Shown in pieces: positions 25,399 through 34,378 of a DNA stretch of 64,000 bases. The stretch's first letter is position 1; every line of letters starts with the position of its first letter. The notes beneath the pieces were generated by a model. The model searched no databases. It saw only the letters and a program-made list of their open reading frames with translations, and was not told where the DNA came from. The stretch is from Metabacillus litoralis (GTDB taxonomy: Bacteria > Bacillota > Bacilli > Bacillales > Bacillaceae), in NCBI RefSeq assembly GCF_020524045.1, contig NZ_JAIVKL010000002.1:434001-498000 (forward strand). Direction: 5' to 3'. The position numbers and the translations under genes are program-made.

Positions 25399-25728
25399 TT
25401 ATTCATTAATTCTAGTCCAACGATCCTTGTCTCTTGTGTTGAATTTATCCATAACTAGATTATGTGATTTTTCCAAATCTATATTTAATGAATTTGCTAA
25501 ACAAATTAACACAAACAAAACATCACCAAGTTCTTCTTCAATTTTCTTTTCCTTTTCAGAAGACTTTTTCGGTTTCTCACCATATGTATGATTAATTTCT
25601 CTAGCCAATTCTCCTACTTCTTCTGAAATTCTAGCCATCATAGCTAGAGGTGAGAAATAGCCTTCTTTAAATTGACCAATGTATTGATCAACTTCCTTTT
25701 GAAGGTCATTCATACTTTTTTGTGTCAT
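25399..25728 (-). CDS. ypjD: MazG-like nucleotide pyrophosphohydrolase YpjD
   Basis: A 109-residue all-helical protein. Metal-binding acidic motifs EEVGELAREI and EEELGDVLFVLICLANSL are those of the MazG/dUTPase-like family, which hydrolyses non-canonical or excess NTPs. ATG 25728 follows GAGGTG; a GTG three codons earlier overlaps that site. It is first in ypjD-dapB-mgsA. Confidence 0.9.
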   Translation of the reverse strand: MTQKSMNDLQKEVDQYIGQFKEGYFSPLAMMARISEEVGELAREINHTYGEKPKKSSEKEKKIEEELGDVLFVLICLANSLNIDLEKSHNLVMDKFNTRDKDRWTRINE

Positions 25729-25876
25729 AGTTATCACCTCTTTTACTTTTCTTTTTTAATGTTAGCTAATACAAGATAATTTTACAATTATTTCGTCATG
25801 TTTTTATCAAAATTTGCACCTTGACATTTTATCAACTATAATATTTAAGCTATGATTCTATACTTGGAGGTGTTTT

Positions 25877-26749
25877 ATGTTTAGTGATATTCGGATTAAA
25901 AACATTCTTTTTATCTTAATTGGCTCTGGAATTTTTGGTTTTGGACTTGTTCATTTTAATATACAGAACAATTTGGCAGAGGGTGGTTTTACAGGTATTA
26001 CACTCATGCTATATTTTCTTTTTTCTATCGATCCATCCATTTCCAATTTAGTACTTAATATTCCTTTATTTATTATCGGATGGCGTGTGTTGGGGAGATT
26101 ATCCTTTATCTACACAATCATTGGTACAGTTAGCCTTTCCTTTTATCTCTGGTTTTTTCAAAAATATCAAATAAGTATGCCTTTAACAGATGATTTAACG
26201 CTTGCAGCACTCTTTGCAGGGATCTCAATTGGGATTGGATTAGGAATAATATTTCGTTATGGCGGAACAACAGGTGGAGTGGATATAATTGCAAGGCTCT
26301 CTCATCGTTATTTAGGTTGGAGTATGGGAAAGACAATGTTTTTATTTGATTTATGTGTTATAACCTTATCTTGGATTACTTATTTGTCCTACAAGGAAGC
26401 TATGTATACACTAGTTGCAGTGTTTGTAGGTGCACGTGTGATCGACTTCATGCAGGAAGGTGCCTATGCAGCAAAAGGAGCAACAATCATCTCTAAACAT
26501 TCAGAAGATATTTCAAAAAAAATAATGCAGGAAATGGATCGTGGTGTAACCATCTTAAAAGGGCAAGGCTCTTTTACTAAGCAGGATCAAAATGTTTTGT
26601 ATTGTGTTGTAGGGAAAAATGAAATCGTTCGTCTAAAAAACGTGATTACATCTGTAGATCCTCACGCATTTGTAGCTGTTAGTGATGTGCATGATGTGCT
26701 AGGAGAAGGATTTACTCTGGACGAAAACAAAAAGCCATTAACTAAATAG
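25877..26749 (+). CDS. ypjC: YitT family membrane protein (YpjC)
   Basis: A 290-residue protein with five or six membrane segments in residues 8-185 and a soluble DUF2179-type C-terminal domain (GVTILKGQGSFTKQDQNVLY). Motifs LAEGGFTGIT and YGGTTGGVDIIAR are characteristic of the family. ATG 25877 has TTGGAGGTG upstream. It is the only plus-strand gene for many kilobases and is divergent from ypjD. Its substrate is unknown. Confidence 0.85.
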   Translation: MFSDIRIKNILFILIGSGIFGFGLVHFNIQNNLAEGGFTGITLMLYFLFSIDPSISNLVLNIPLFIIGWRVLGRLSFIYTIIGTVSLSFYLWFFQKYQISMPLTDDLTLAALFAGISIGIGLGIIFRYGGTTGGVDIIARLSHRYLGWSMGKTMFLFDLCVITLSWITYLSYKEAMYTLVAVFVGARVIDFMQEGAYAAKGATIISKHSEDISKKIMQEMDRGVTILKGQGSFTKQDQNVLYCVVGKNEIVRLKNVITSVDPHAFVAVSDVHDVLGEGFTLDENKKPLTK

Positions 26750-26924
26750 TTAATAGCTTATAAATCTTTATTCTTTATATTCTTACAAATATCGCCTTAT
26801 TGATATTTCAATAGCAAATTCATGAGAAGCTAGATCGAAGTAAACTTGAAATAGAGCATGGAGATAAGTGAAGCTATTAAAAGCAAATTCTGTGAAAGTA
26901 AACAAGAATTTCAAATACAGCCTT

Positions 26925-27716
26925 TTATTCCTTATCTCTCTCTCTTTTTATTTCTTTTTCTTTTTCACCACGATACTTTCTCCACCCAGAATAAGATAGA
27001 GCTAATAAAATAACACTTCCTGTAGAGATCATAACCCACAGCAAAGATGGATCCGCTTCATCCTCTTTAATTCTTTCAAAGATTGCTTTTAATTCTTCTT
27101 CCATAATATTCAATTGCTCGGTTCGACTTGTTACAGGGATATCTTGAAAGAGTTTATCTTCTACTACAGAAATATGAACATCCATCCTTTTTACTCTCTC
27201 AGTATCCAAGTCTATTTGGATACTTGGATAAATTACTTCATATAAAGCTAAAAATTCATTAAGATCATGTTTAAATGACTGTTTATCTCCTTCTTCAACA
27301 TCATTCTTCATCTGTGAAAAGGTAGCCATAATGGAAGATTCCATTGCTCCCCATAAAGGTTGGTGCTCTGAAACCATTGCATCGACAACCAACCTAAACT
27401 TTGTTAATGTACGAACCTTTTCTTCCTTACCAATTTGATTATTTAAAATGACATTTTGAGCAGTTTTGTATGTACTAGTAATGGTCCGATAGTCATCTAG
27501 TGAAATATATTCACGATCAATTGGTATCTCCTCAAATTTCACAGCAAAATAGGTTAGCAATTGGGCAGACTCACTAAAGCGTTCTTGCTTTGCTAGTTGT
27601 AATGCTGTATCTGAAATTTCATTTAATGATTCCCAATCATAGGTTTCTTCTGCTAATACTGGTTTTATATGAATCAGCAATATCCCTAATATGAGAGCAA
27701 ATATTATTTTCTTCAT
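26925..27716 (-). CDS. ypjB: Sporulation protein YpjB
   Basis: A 263-residue protein with an N-terminal signal/anchor (KKIIFALILGILLIHIKPVLA), an extracytoplasmic helical domain of about 200 residues, and a C-terminal membrane segment (LLWVMISTGSVILLALSYSG) with a basic tail. This topology and position match YpjB. Function unknown. ATG 27716 follows GGGGGGACAAGG. Confidence 0.85.
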   Translation of the reverse strand: MKKIIFALILGILLIHIKPVLAEETYDWESLNEISDTALQLAKQERFSESAQLLTYFAVKFEEIPIDREYISLDDYRTITSTYKTAQNVILNNQIGKEEKVRTLTKFRLVVDAMVSEHQPLWGAMESSIMATFSQMKNDVEEGDKQSFKHDLNEFLALYEVIYPSIQIDLDTERVKRMDVHISVVEDKLFQDIPVTSRTEQLNIMEEELKAIFERIKEDEADPSLLWVMISTGSVILLALSYSGWRKYRGEKEKEIKRERDKE

Positions 27717-28058
27717 CCTTGTCCCCCCTAGAGCTTCTATTACAAAACGTATGTTAATTTGGACAAGGTTAGACCATTTTTTTATGGTTTAATTTTTTTT
27801 ATTATTGAGTACATCATAAAGACCAGCTCACTTATTACTTAACTTTTTAGATGTAATAAAGTACATGAAAAAATTTACAAATATTATACTTACAAAGACT
27901 TTGACTATAGGACGCAATATTGAGTATTAATTTTGACCTAGGGGAAATTTGAAATGTTGCCTTTAGGTTTATGATTTCTCTTATTCTCTTAGTAAGTATT
28001 AATTTCCTGTAAAGAGTTAGGCACTCCAACACAATGTTTAACTAATTAAATATTAAAT

Positions 28059-28409
28059 AAGAGGCTGGGACATAAGTTTTTAAGCAAATGATAAACCCGA
28101 AATATTAGGAGATATTTAAATTAATTATTCACCTAATATTTCGGGTTTTTATTTGCTGTATTTAATTAGATTTTTTGATCTTGCATACTATTTTTAAGAA
28201 CTAGTGGAATGAAGCGGAAGACATTTGACTCCTGAGGGTGTAGAGGAAAAGCTGAGACCCCACAGGCGCTTGCGCCGAGGAGGCTTAGCTTCCTCCCCGG
28301 CGAATCTTATGTCTGCAGCGCAATGGAACAAACTTGTTTCTTTCAACTTAACTGAATTTAGATTTATTCGTCTTTTTGTATGACATCTTTAATTATGTCC
28401 CAGACTCTT
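28059..28409. mobile_element. Composite repeat element with 17-bp terminal inverted repeats
   Basis: The ends AAGAGGCTGGGACATAA (28059-28075) and TTATGTCCCAGACTCTT (28393-28409) are inverted repeats with one mismatch. Inside are a long hairpin (AAACCCGAAATATTAGG with its complement, then T's, about 28095-28152) and a GC-rich core, CCACAGGCGCTTGCGCCGAG, shared with the other repeat family in this window although the ends differ. The right end overlaps the ypjA stop codon. No open frame, so it is non-autonomous. No clear target duplication was found. Confidence 0.75.
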
Positions 28410-29004
28410 AAGGTAATTTAAGTTGAGTTGTTTGTTGTTTTAATACTAATAAATAGGCAATTACTATTGAAACAATACTTAACCAAAAGGTCATATACCC
28501 TATTTCATTAATATAATCCATCAAGAGACTATATCTTGGCATCATCTCAAACACATAATCTATTACATCATTATGTAGTGTCCATATTGCAGCAATTAAT
28601 AAGTGTCGTAATTTGAATCGATAATATGGAGAATACAAAAGTCCTTGAACAGCCATACCAAAGTGTGAGGCTATTAACATATAACCCTCCCAAGGTAATG
28701 AGCCATTGATCAGTAAGACTAAAACATTCATAATTACTGCCCAAATTCCATATTTAAATAAAGTAACTATAGCCAACGCTTCTATGAGAGGTAAGTTTTT
28801 TTTCATTAAAAACCCTATTAAAACGATCACAAAAAACAAGCTAGCTGTTGGGCTATCAGGCACAAAGATATAAAAATGAGCTGGAGTTTCAACAAGCTGG
28901 CTTTTATACCAATAATATCCATAAAGTGTACCGAATAAATTTATAACGAACATTATCATTAAAATAGGTTTTTGTCCTAATAAAAACTGGAACATTTTTA
29001 TCAT
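28408..29004 (-). CDS. ypjA: YpjA family membrane protein (DUF1405)
   Basis: About 198 residues, with six likely membrane segments and a conserved PDSPTASLFFVIVLIGFLM loop. The start is uncertain: ATG 29004 (weak GGTGTGTG upstream) or ATG 28995 give a protein of family size, while the open frame extends upstream to 29118 in sequence that looks non-coding. The stop codon coincides with the end of the inverted-repeat element at 28059-28409, so the C-terminus could have been altered by insertion. Function unknown; it follows the qcr operon as in B. subtilis. Confidence 0.8.
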   Translation of the reverse strand: MIKMFQFLLGQKPILMIMFVINLFGTLYGYYWYKSQLVETPAHFYIFVPDSPTASLFFVIVLIGFLMKKNLPLIEALAIVTLFKYGIWAVIMNVLVLLINGSLPWEGYMLIASHFGMAVQGLLYSPYYRFKLRHLLIAAIWTLHNDVIDYVFEMMPRYSLLMDYINEIGYMTFWLSIVSIVIAYLLVLKQQTTQLKLP

Positions 29005-29190
29005 TTTTTCACACACCAGACTATTAGAAGTATTTTGATAAGTCTCTAGCGTAATATACATAGCTTTTCTTACTTCTATTGTAACCTTATAGCACATACT
29101 TAGTCCTCTTATGAGCATTAACTAAAAATATACATCAAAATGGTACAAACTTGTTGGCCCTTGATTAGCCTAGAATAAATAAGTCTTTAC

Positions 29191-29217
29191 AAAAAAAAGC
29201 TGACAAATGTCAGCTTT
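29191..29217 (-). terminator. Terminator of the qcr operon
   Basis: AAAGCTGAC (29196-29204) pairs with GTCAGCTTT (29209-29217) around an AAAT loop, with a run of eight A's that is a T-tract on the minus strand. It overlaps the qcrC stop codon. Confidence 0.85.
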
Positions 29218-29983
29218 ATTTTGAAGTAACACCAGAAATGAATTCTGATAATACTTTTAATTCCTCATCAGTACCTTTGAAGACTCCGGCAGGCATACTA
29301 CCTTGACCATTTTTAGCAATATCAGCAATTGCATCAGGCTCTAATCCATTATCAACAAGTGCCTTACCAGCTGCTCCACCTTCAAGATTATCACCGTGAC
29401 AAGAAATACATCCTTGTTCTTGGTAAATTGCATATCCTTCAGACTCTTTATCTATCTCAGCTTCTACTTGGATTTTCCCTTGCTCAGCAGCAGCTTCCCA
29501 GTCATGTGTAACAACTGATTCCCAAGTTAGATAAAAAGTTGCAGCAACACCTAATATCATCATACCAACAGCAATAGGACGTTTAGCTGGTCGGCGCTCT
29601 GAACCACGATCTAAGAATGGTGCAAGCATTAATGCACCAAACGCAAGTCCTGGAATAACAATTGCACCAACAACTGTATAAGAACCAGCAGCAAACTCAT
29701 ATTTTAGTAATTGGTATAAAAATAAGAAATACCAGTCTGGTAAAGGAATATAACCAGCATCAGTAGGATCAGCCACACGCTCAAGTGGTGATGGATGAGC
29801 TACAGTTAAACATAAAAATCCGATTAAAAAAACAGCACCAACTAACCATTCCTTTAGGAGGAAGTTTGGCCAGAATGCTTCTGTCTTCCCTGGGAATTCC
29901 GAGTAATCCTTCGGAATATTCGGTTTTCTCTCTGCAGGAACACGAGAGTCACCAACAAATTTCATACCTTTTCCGCGATGCAT
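29216..29983 (-). CDS. qcrC: Menaquinol:cytochrome c reductase cytochrome b/c subunit
   Basis: A 255-residue fusion of subunit IV-like membrane segments and a cytochrome c domain. Three membrane segments occur between about 50 and 165 (PDWYFLFLYQLLKYEF is the conserved quinol-side motif). The C-terminal c domain has the haem site CISCH (about 193-197) and the Met ligand in QGSMPAGVF. It works with QcrA and QcrB as the bc complex of the respiratory chain. Confidence 0.95.
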   Translation of the reverse strand: MHRGKGMKFVGDSRVPAERKPNIPKDYSEFPGKTEAFWPNFLLKEWLVGAVFLIGFLCLTVAHPSPLERVADPTDAGYIPLPDWYFLFLYQLLKYEFAAGSYTVVGAIVIPGLAFGALMLAPFLDRGSERRPAKRPIAVGMMILGVAATFYLTWESVVTHDWEAAAEQGKIQVEAEIDKESEGYAIYQEQGCISCHGDNLEGGAAGKALVDNGLEPDAIADIAKNGQGSMPAGVFKGTDEELKVLSEFISGVTSK

Positions 29984-30059
29984 AATTTCCCCTCCTTACT
30001 AAGGTGGTTTACGAAACTAATAATAAGTTCATAAATAAAATTTAAACTAATAGTAATTC

Positions 30060-30734
30060 TTATAGTGGACCAGAAATACCTTGTTTACGAATCATAACAA
30101 AGTGAGCTGCCATTAAACCAAATAATGCAGCAGGTAAGAAAAAGACATGGATTGCGAAGAATCGAGTAAGTGTTTGAGCACCAACGATTTCTGGATGTCC
30201 AGATAACAATGTCTTAATAGTAGGCCCTATGAATGGAACTGATTCAGCAATTTGCAACGTAACTTTCGTAGCAAATAATGCTTTCATATCCCAAGGTAAT
30301 AGATAACCTGTTAAACCTAAGCCAAGCATAATGAAGAAAATTAGTACGCCAACAACCCAGTTTAACTCACGAGGTTTTTTATAAGCACCTTGGAAGAATA
30401 CACGTAATGTATGTAAAAACATCATAACGATAACTAAACTAGCTCCCCAGTGGTGCATACCACGAACTATTTGACCGAAAGCCACTTCATTTTGCAAATA
30501 GAATACTGATTCCCAAGCATTCTTAATATCTGGTACGTAGTACATTGTTAAGAACATACCAGAAAGAATTTGAATAACTGTAACAAAGAATGTTAATCCG
30601 CCAAAACAATAAACGAAAGCGGAAAAATGGTGTGCAGGGTTAACGTGTTCAGGAACTTCATGGTCAGCAATATCGCGCCACATCGGCGTAATATCTAAAC
30701 GTTCATCAACCCAATCATAAATTTTGTTAAGCAA
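30060..30734 (-). CDS. qcrB: Menaquinol:cytochrome c reductase cytochrome b subunit
   Basis: A 224-residue cytochrome b6-type protein with four membrane helices. Haem ligand histidines lie in MHHWGASLVIVMMFLHTLRVF and FAIHVFFLPAALFGLMAAHF. The motif SGMFLTMYYVPD and GLTGYLLPWDMKA are family signatures. It starts 5 bases after qcrA. Confidence 0.96.
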   Translation of the reverse strand: MLNKIYDWVDERLDITPMWRDIADHEVPEHVNPAHHFSAFVYCFGGLTFFVTVIQILSGMFLTMYYVPDIKNAWESVFYLQNEVAFGQIVRGMHHWGASLVIVMMFLHTLRVFFQGAYKKPRELNWVVGVLIFFIMLGLGLTGYLLPWDMKALFATKVTLQIAESVPFIGPTIKTLLSGHPEIVGAQTLTRFFAIHVFFLPAALFGLMAAHFVMIRKQGISGPL

Positions 30735-30738
30735 TAGA

Positions 30739-31248
30739 TTACGCCTCCCCTCGTGGTTTTGCTTTACCTAAGAATAAATAGCCATCCTTAACTGCATGTT
30801 GATAAACATCAAGCGGTGCAATTGGAGGTGTTCCTTTAACATTAGTCCCATCTTTTTCGTATCTTCCATAGTGACATGGACAGAAAAATTGGTTTGGATT
30901 AGCTGGGTCATTATTCCAACCTACTGTACATCCAAGATGTTTGCAGACTGGTGATAATGCAGTGATTTTGTCGCCACTTTTAAATACCCAAGCTGATTTT
31001 GTTTCTTCTGATTCATACCAAGCATCTTTTTGTTTGATTTTAAAGTCAAAGCGTTGAGGTTCTTCTGTAATTTCGTCAACACTAACCACTTGCACTAAAT
31101 CTGTTACTTCTGCTGGTCGGAGCACTGGGTCAAGTGCGAAGCGAACCATAGGCATTAACATACCTGCAGCCATGAAACCGCCTACACCAGTAAGCGTGTA
31201 GTTTAGAAATTGACGTCTAGAAACTCGATGTTTTTTCTCGCTCATCAT
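30739..31248 (-). CDS. qcrA: Menaquinol:cytochrome c reductase Rieske iron-sulfur subunit
   Basis: A 169-residue protein. A twin-arginine-like start (SRRQFLNYTLTGVGGFMAAG) forms the membrane anchor. The 2Fe-2S ligands are in CKHLGCTVGW and CPCHYGRYEKDG. First gene of the qcrA-qcrB-qcrC operon, with GAGGGGGG upstream of a double ATG (31248 or 31245). Confidence 0.96.
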   Translation of the reverse strand: MMSEKKHRVSRRQFLNYTLTGVGGFMAAGMLMPMVRFALDPVLRPAEVTDLVQVVSVDEITEEPQRFDFKIKQKDAWYESEETKSAWVFKSGDKITALSPVCKHLGCTVGWNNDPANPNQFFCPCHYGRYEKDGTNVKGTPPIAPLDVYQHAVKDGYLFLGKAKPRGEA

Positions 31249-31389
31249 TTTCCCCCCTCTATCTTAAGCTCAGTCCGTTTAGGACATACGGAAATGATAT
31301 ATAAAACTAGGACATACTCATGATATATCAATCTTGGGATGAGGTCAATAAAATCCTGTTTTTGAATACTAGAAATGAAAAGGTTTTTA

Positions 31390-31851
31390 TTATTTATTCC
31401 AAGATTGTAATAAAATGTTCAAAATTTGTTCGACTTGATCTTGCAAAAGCTTTCTTTTCAACTGATCGTCCATGTGTTCGAAGGGAACAGTTGGTAACCA
31501 TACTACATGATCTTCAAGCACATCGGACTTTGTTTCTTTTATTGATTCATCACTAGTTAGAAAAATGATATACTTAAATTCTTTTTGAATTTCACTTTTC
31601 CAATCTTCCATCATATGAATTACATGCTCGTTATTTTTTAGATATGACAGCGTTGGAAAAAGGAAAACCCTACCTTTCAACTGCCTTTCTAATTCTGTAC
31701 TTACATAATGAATAAATTCTCCTTTGGCAGCAGTGCTTTTAAAATCTGAATTCAAAGATATCGGTGTTAGAGGTACAACTGCAGTATCTACATACTCTTT
31801 CGATTGACTATACTTGTCTACATCACCTGAAGACCATTTCATTTTTTTCAC
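31390..31851 (-). CDS. ypiF: YpiF family protein (DUF2487)
   Basis: A 153-residue soluble protein (MKKMKWSSGDVDKYSQSKEY...ILNILLQSWNK). It precedes qcrA as in B. subtilis (ypiB-ypiF-qcrABC), with a gap of about 140 bases. Motifs YVDTAVVPLTPISL and GRVFLFPTLSYL are typical of the family. No known activity. ATG 31851 follows AGGGAGTG. Confidence 0.85.
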   Translation of the reverse strand: MKKMKWSSGDVDKYSQSKEYVDTAVVPLTPISLNSDFKSTAAKGEFIHYVSTELERQLKGRVFLFPTLSYLKNNEHVIHMMEDWKSEIQKEFKYIIFLTSDESIKETKSDVLEDHVVWLPTVPFEHMDDQLKRKLLQDQVEQILNILLQSWNK

Positions 31852-31942
31852 TCCCTACAATAATCACGCATTAAGTCTATTATAAAGCTTGCTTATTTAT
31901 TTGTTAACTATATCATATTCTCTAATAAACTTTGCTTAGACA

Positions 31943-31978
31943 AATAAATAGGCTGACATAAATGCCAGCCTATTTATT
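31943..31978 (-). terminator. Hairpin between ypiB and ypiF
   Basis: A perfect 13-bp stem (31943-31955 with 31966-31978), followed on the minus strand by TTTG. Could end ypiA-ypiB transcripts before ypiF. Confidence 0.55.
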
Positions 31979-32082
31979 CGATATCTTTAAATATTCACTT
32001 ATCATTTTGCTTTTTTAGTATTCTTCCTCTAGGATTAAAGGTGCTTTTCTTTCGGAAAATCGTATGACTGAACCTGAACACA

Positions 32083-32631
32083 TTAAAAAGCTTTATTTAA
32101 GGTAATCAACTGTTCTGTTAGCTTTTGAAACCCTTCTTTATCTTGTTTATCAAGGGCCTCATCAATTAACTGAAGAAGCTTCTCTTTTTGAAAGCTTTGG
32201 ATGGAATGCTTTAGTACTTTTTCCGCTACTTCACGATCTTTTTCATTTTCATGAAGGTGCTCTGGCATAAAAGGATTCGATTCGAGAACTGCTGCGTATT
32301 GTGGTGATTGATAAGAAGACCTGAAATTTAATTGAATAAAAAGTTCTTCGTCTTTATTTAAACGAATGTCATGAAAAGATTTTTCTGCATCTGTTGTCAT
32401 AACATTTTCTTTATAAAAGCGAAAAGGTACTTCTTCAACACAATGAGTAGACATAATAATTCCTCTAGGACAATATTGTGCTTGTTCAACAAAGTGAACA
32501 TTTTCCATCAAGGTATCATGACTCATTAAATAATTTAAAATCCACACACATTCTCTTCTTTTCAGTTGATAATGATTTAAGAACCACCTGATGAAATCTT
32601 TCTTTTCATGGACAGATACAGGGGCCACCAT
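32083..32631 (-). CDS. ypiB: YpiB family protein (UPF0302)
   Basis: A 182-residue protein. ATG 32631 follows AGGAGGGAA. The first half, [19 protein letters not shown] and [20 protein letters not shown], is the highly conserved UPF0302 domain; the C-terminal helix ([17 protein letters not shown]) is IDEAL-like: the ID-x-AL motif is present. In B. subtilis ypiB is next to ypiA and implicated in control of QcrA level. Cytosolic. Confidence 0.9.
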   Translation of the reverse strand: MVAPVSVHEKKDFIRWFLNHYQLKRRECVWILNYLMSHDTLMENVHFVEQAQYCPRGIIMSTHCVEEVPFRFYKENVMTTDAEKSFHDIRLNKDEELFIQLNFRSSYQSPQYAAVLESNPFMPEHLHENEKDREVAEKVLKHSIQSFQKEKLLQLIDEALDKQDKEGFQKLTEQLITLNKAF

Positions 32632-32709
32632 ACAATTCCCTCCTCTGCAGTTCATTATTTCTTACTTTGATAATTCCACAAAGTGAAAATGAAATCCTTC
32701 TTATATCTC

Positions 32710-33978
32710 TTAAAACTCATCTTCTAATTGTAACAAAATCTCACCTATTTCGACATTCGAAGGATCTTGCTTAATGATTTGTTCAAAAACACTTTTCGCT
32801 TCTTTCCTCTTTCCTTCTTCCAACAAGAAATATCCGTATTCATGTAAAAACTCTTGTTGTTCCTTGAAAAAATTATATGCAACATGGTAATGATTTAATG
32901 CCTGTGTATAGTCTTCTTTTTGGTGATAAGCTCGTGCTAAGTTCCATTCAAACTGAGGATCTTCTTCACCATATCGTTTACTTTCACTAATTAGATCAAT
33001 AACTTCATCATATCTTTCTTCTTGTAAAAAGATATGTGTTAATGTAATTGCAGCTTCCATATGACCTGGATCAATTGCAAGTGATTCTCTTAAAAGAGAT
33101 TCAGCTTTCTTTGTGTTGCCCAGCTTTATTGCTATTTTGCCTCCAAATAAAAACAATTCCTTGTTATATTCATCGACCTTGATACCTTCTTCAACGGTTT
33201 CAAGACTTTCTTCTAAAAGCCCTTCATGTTCATATGATTTTGCCAAATATAAGTACAAAGAAGTAAACTGTGGATCTGCTTCTTTTAGTTTTATAAATTG
33301 TTGTATGGCTGTTTTATAGAATCCGCCTTGAAATGCTGTAAAGCTATAACCAAATAAACTATGTGCATCTTCATGTTCTATTATTCCTTGTTTATAATGT
33401 TCTAAAGCTTCTTCAAAATTCCCAACTGCACTTAAACATTCTGCAAGCCTTAGCTTGATATGAACACCTGAGATGACCTGTTGCTCATTCTCAATATTTT
33501 GATAAAAAGGAATAGCATGCATATACTGACCTTGATGAAAATAAAATTCCCCCAATGCAAAATCAATAATTGGATCGTCAGGCAATAAATGCTTTGCTTC
33601 TTTTAATTTTTGCTCACTTACCTCAGCGAGACCTTGTATCTGATATAAGTCAGCTAAAAGTAAAAGTGCTTGTGGATATGCTTCATGATCTACAGAAATC
33701 GAATTTAATAAATCAATCGCTTCTTCTTCTTTTTCCATATCTAAATTGATTTCAGCCAAAAACAATGTTATTTGAGTTTCTTCCGGATAAAGAAAATGTA
33801 ATTCTTCAATCATATTATGAGCTTTGTCTATAATCCCCCACTGATAATATTGATCTGCTAAATGTAGTTTTTCTTCGTCATGTAGTGTTGGTTCAATGTT
33901 TTCTAATAAATTTAGCCCTGATTCTGTTTCACCGTTATTCACAAGACTAATTGCTTCGTTTAGTACTGTGTTAAACAT
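32710..33978 (-). CDS. ypiA: YpiA, tetratricopeptide-repeat protein
   Basis: A 422-residue protein built almost entirely of TPR helices (for example AYPQALLLLADLYQIQGLAE and PQFTSLYLYLAKSYEHEGLL). The start is ATG 33978 with AAAGGAAAA upstream, giving MFNTVLNEAISLVNNGETES; the length matches B. subtilis YpiA. The frame stays open further upstream, but that stretch is a mobile repeat copy (33998-34203), so the extra residues are not ancestral protein. YpiA is a scaffold-type protein reported to influence QcrA with YpiB. Confidence 0.9.
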   Translation of the reverse strand: MFNTVLNEAISLVNNGETESGLNLLENIEPTLHDEEKLHLADQYYQWGIIDKAHNMIEELHFLYPEETQITLFLAEINLDMEKEEEAIDLLNSISVDHEAYPQALLLLADLYQIQGLAEVSEQKLKEAKHLLPDDPIIDFALGEFYFHQGQYMHAIPFYQNIENEQQVISGVHIKLRLAECLSAVGNFEEALEHYKQGIIEHEDAHSLFGYSFTAFQGGFYKTAIQQFIKLKEADPQFTSLYLYLAKSYEHEGLLEESLETVEEGIKVDEYNKELFLFGGKIAIKLGNTKKAESLLRESLAIDPGHMEAAITLTHIFLQEERYDEVIDLISESKRYGEEDPQFEWNLARAYHQKEDYTQALNHYHVAYNFFKEQQEFLHEYGYFLLEEGKRKEAKSVFEQIIKQDPSNVEIGEILLQLEDEF

Positions 33979-33997
33979 ACATTTTTCCTTTCTTTTT

Positions 33998-34203
33998 GGC
34001 TCTGTTATACTTTGTTGTTGATTTCCGTTACAATCAATCGCTTTCCCGTGATAAAAGGCTTTTTGCCTAGAGAAAAATAAGGACAATTCTTCATAGGAAC
34101 GAGAACCTGATAGGTGCAAGCGCCTGTGGGTCTCCCATTAACACGACTAAGCAGGAGTCAATCAACAAAGTGTTAAAAATCAATATTAAGCTTTAACATA
34201 GCC
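33998..34203 (+). mobile_element. MITE-like repeat copy in the 5' region of ypiA
   Basis: Ends GGCTCTGTTATACTTTGTTG and ATTAAGCTTTAACATAGCC, with flanking 8-mers TTCTTTTT (33990-33997) and TTCTTTTC (34204-34211), a target duplication with one difference. It is longer than other copies owing to extra sequence in the core (about 34053-34108). It sits 19 bases upstream of the ypiA start; the left duplication touches the ribosome binding site. Confidence 0.85.
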
Positions 34204-34378
34204 TTCTTTTCAATGAGTTTTTATTACGAATTTGTACTTATTTAGTGTAGGTTATAAAATCATTTAGGACTTATACTTAGCATTTCAAAATCTAATGAAA
34301 GAAGAAGTCAAATACCTCATAAACACTACAGTTTTTTTTAAGTAGTTAGAAAAAATATCTTCTTACTCATATCATACC

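Noticed and set aside
27847-28032. 61-codon minus-strand frame between ypjA and ypjB
   Set aside because: No ribosome binding site, and composition like the surrounding non-coding AT-rich DNA.
33979-34119. N-terminal extension of ypiA
   Set aside because: The extra codons lie in a mobile repeat copy and upstream of the real ribosome binding site.
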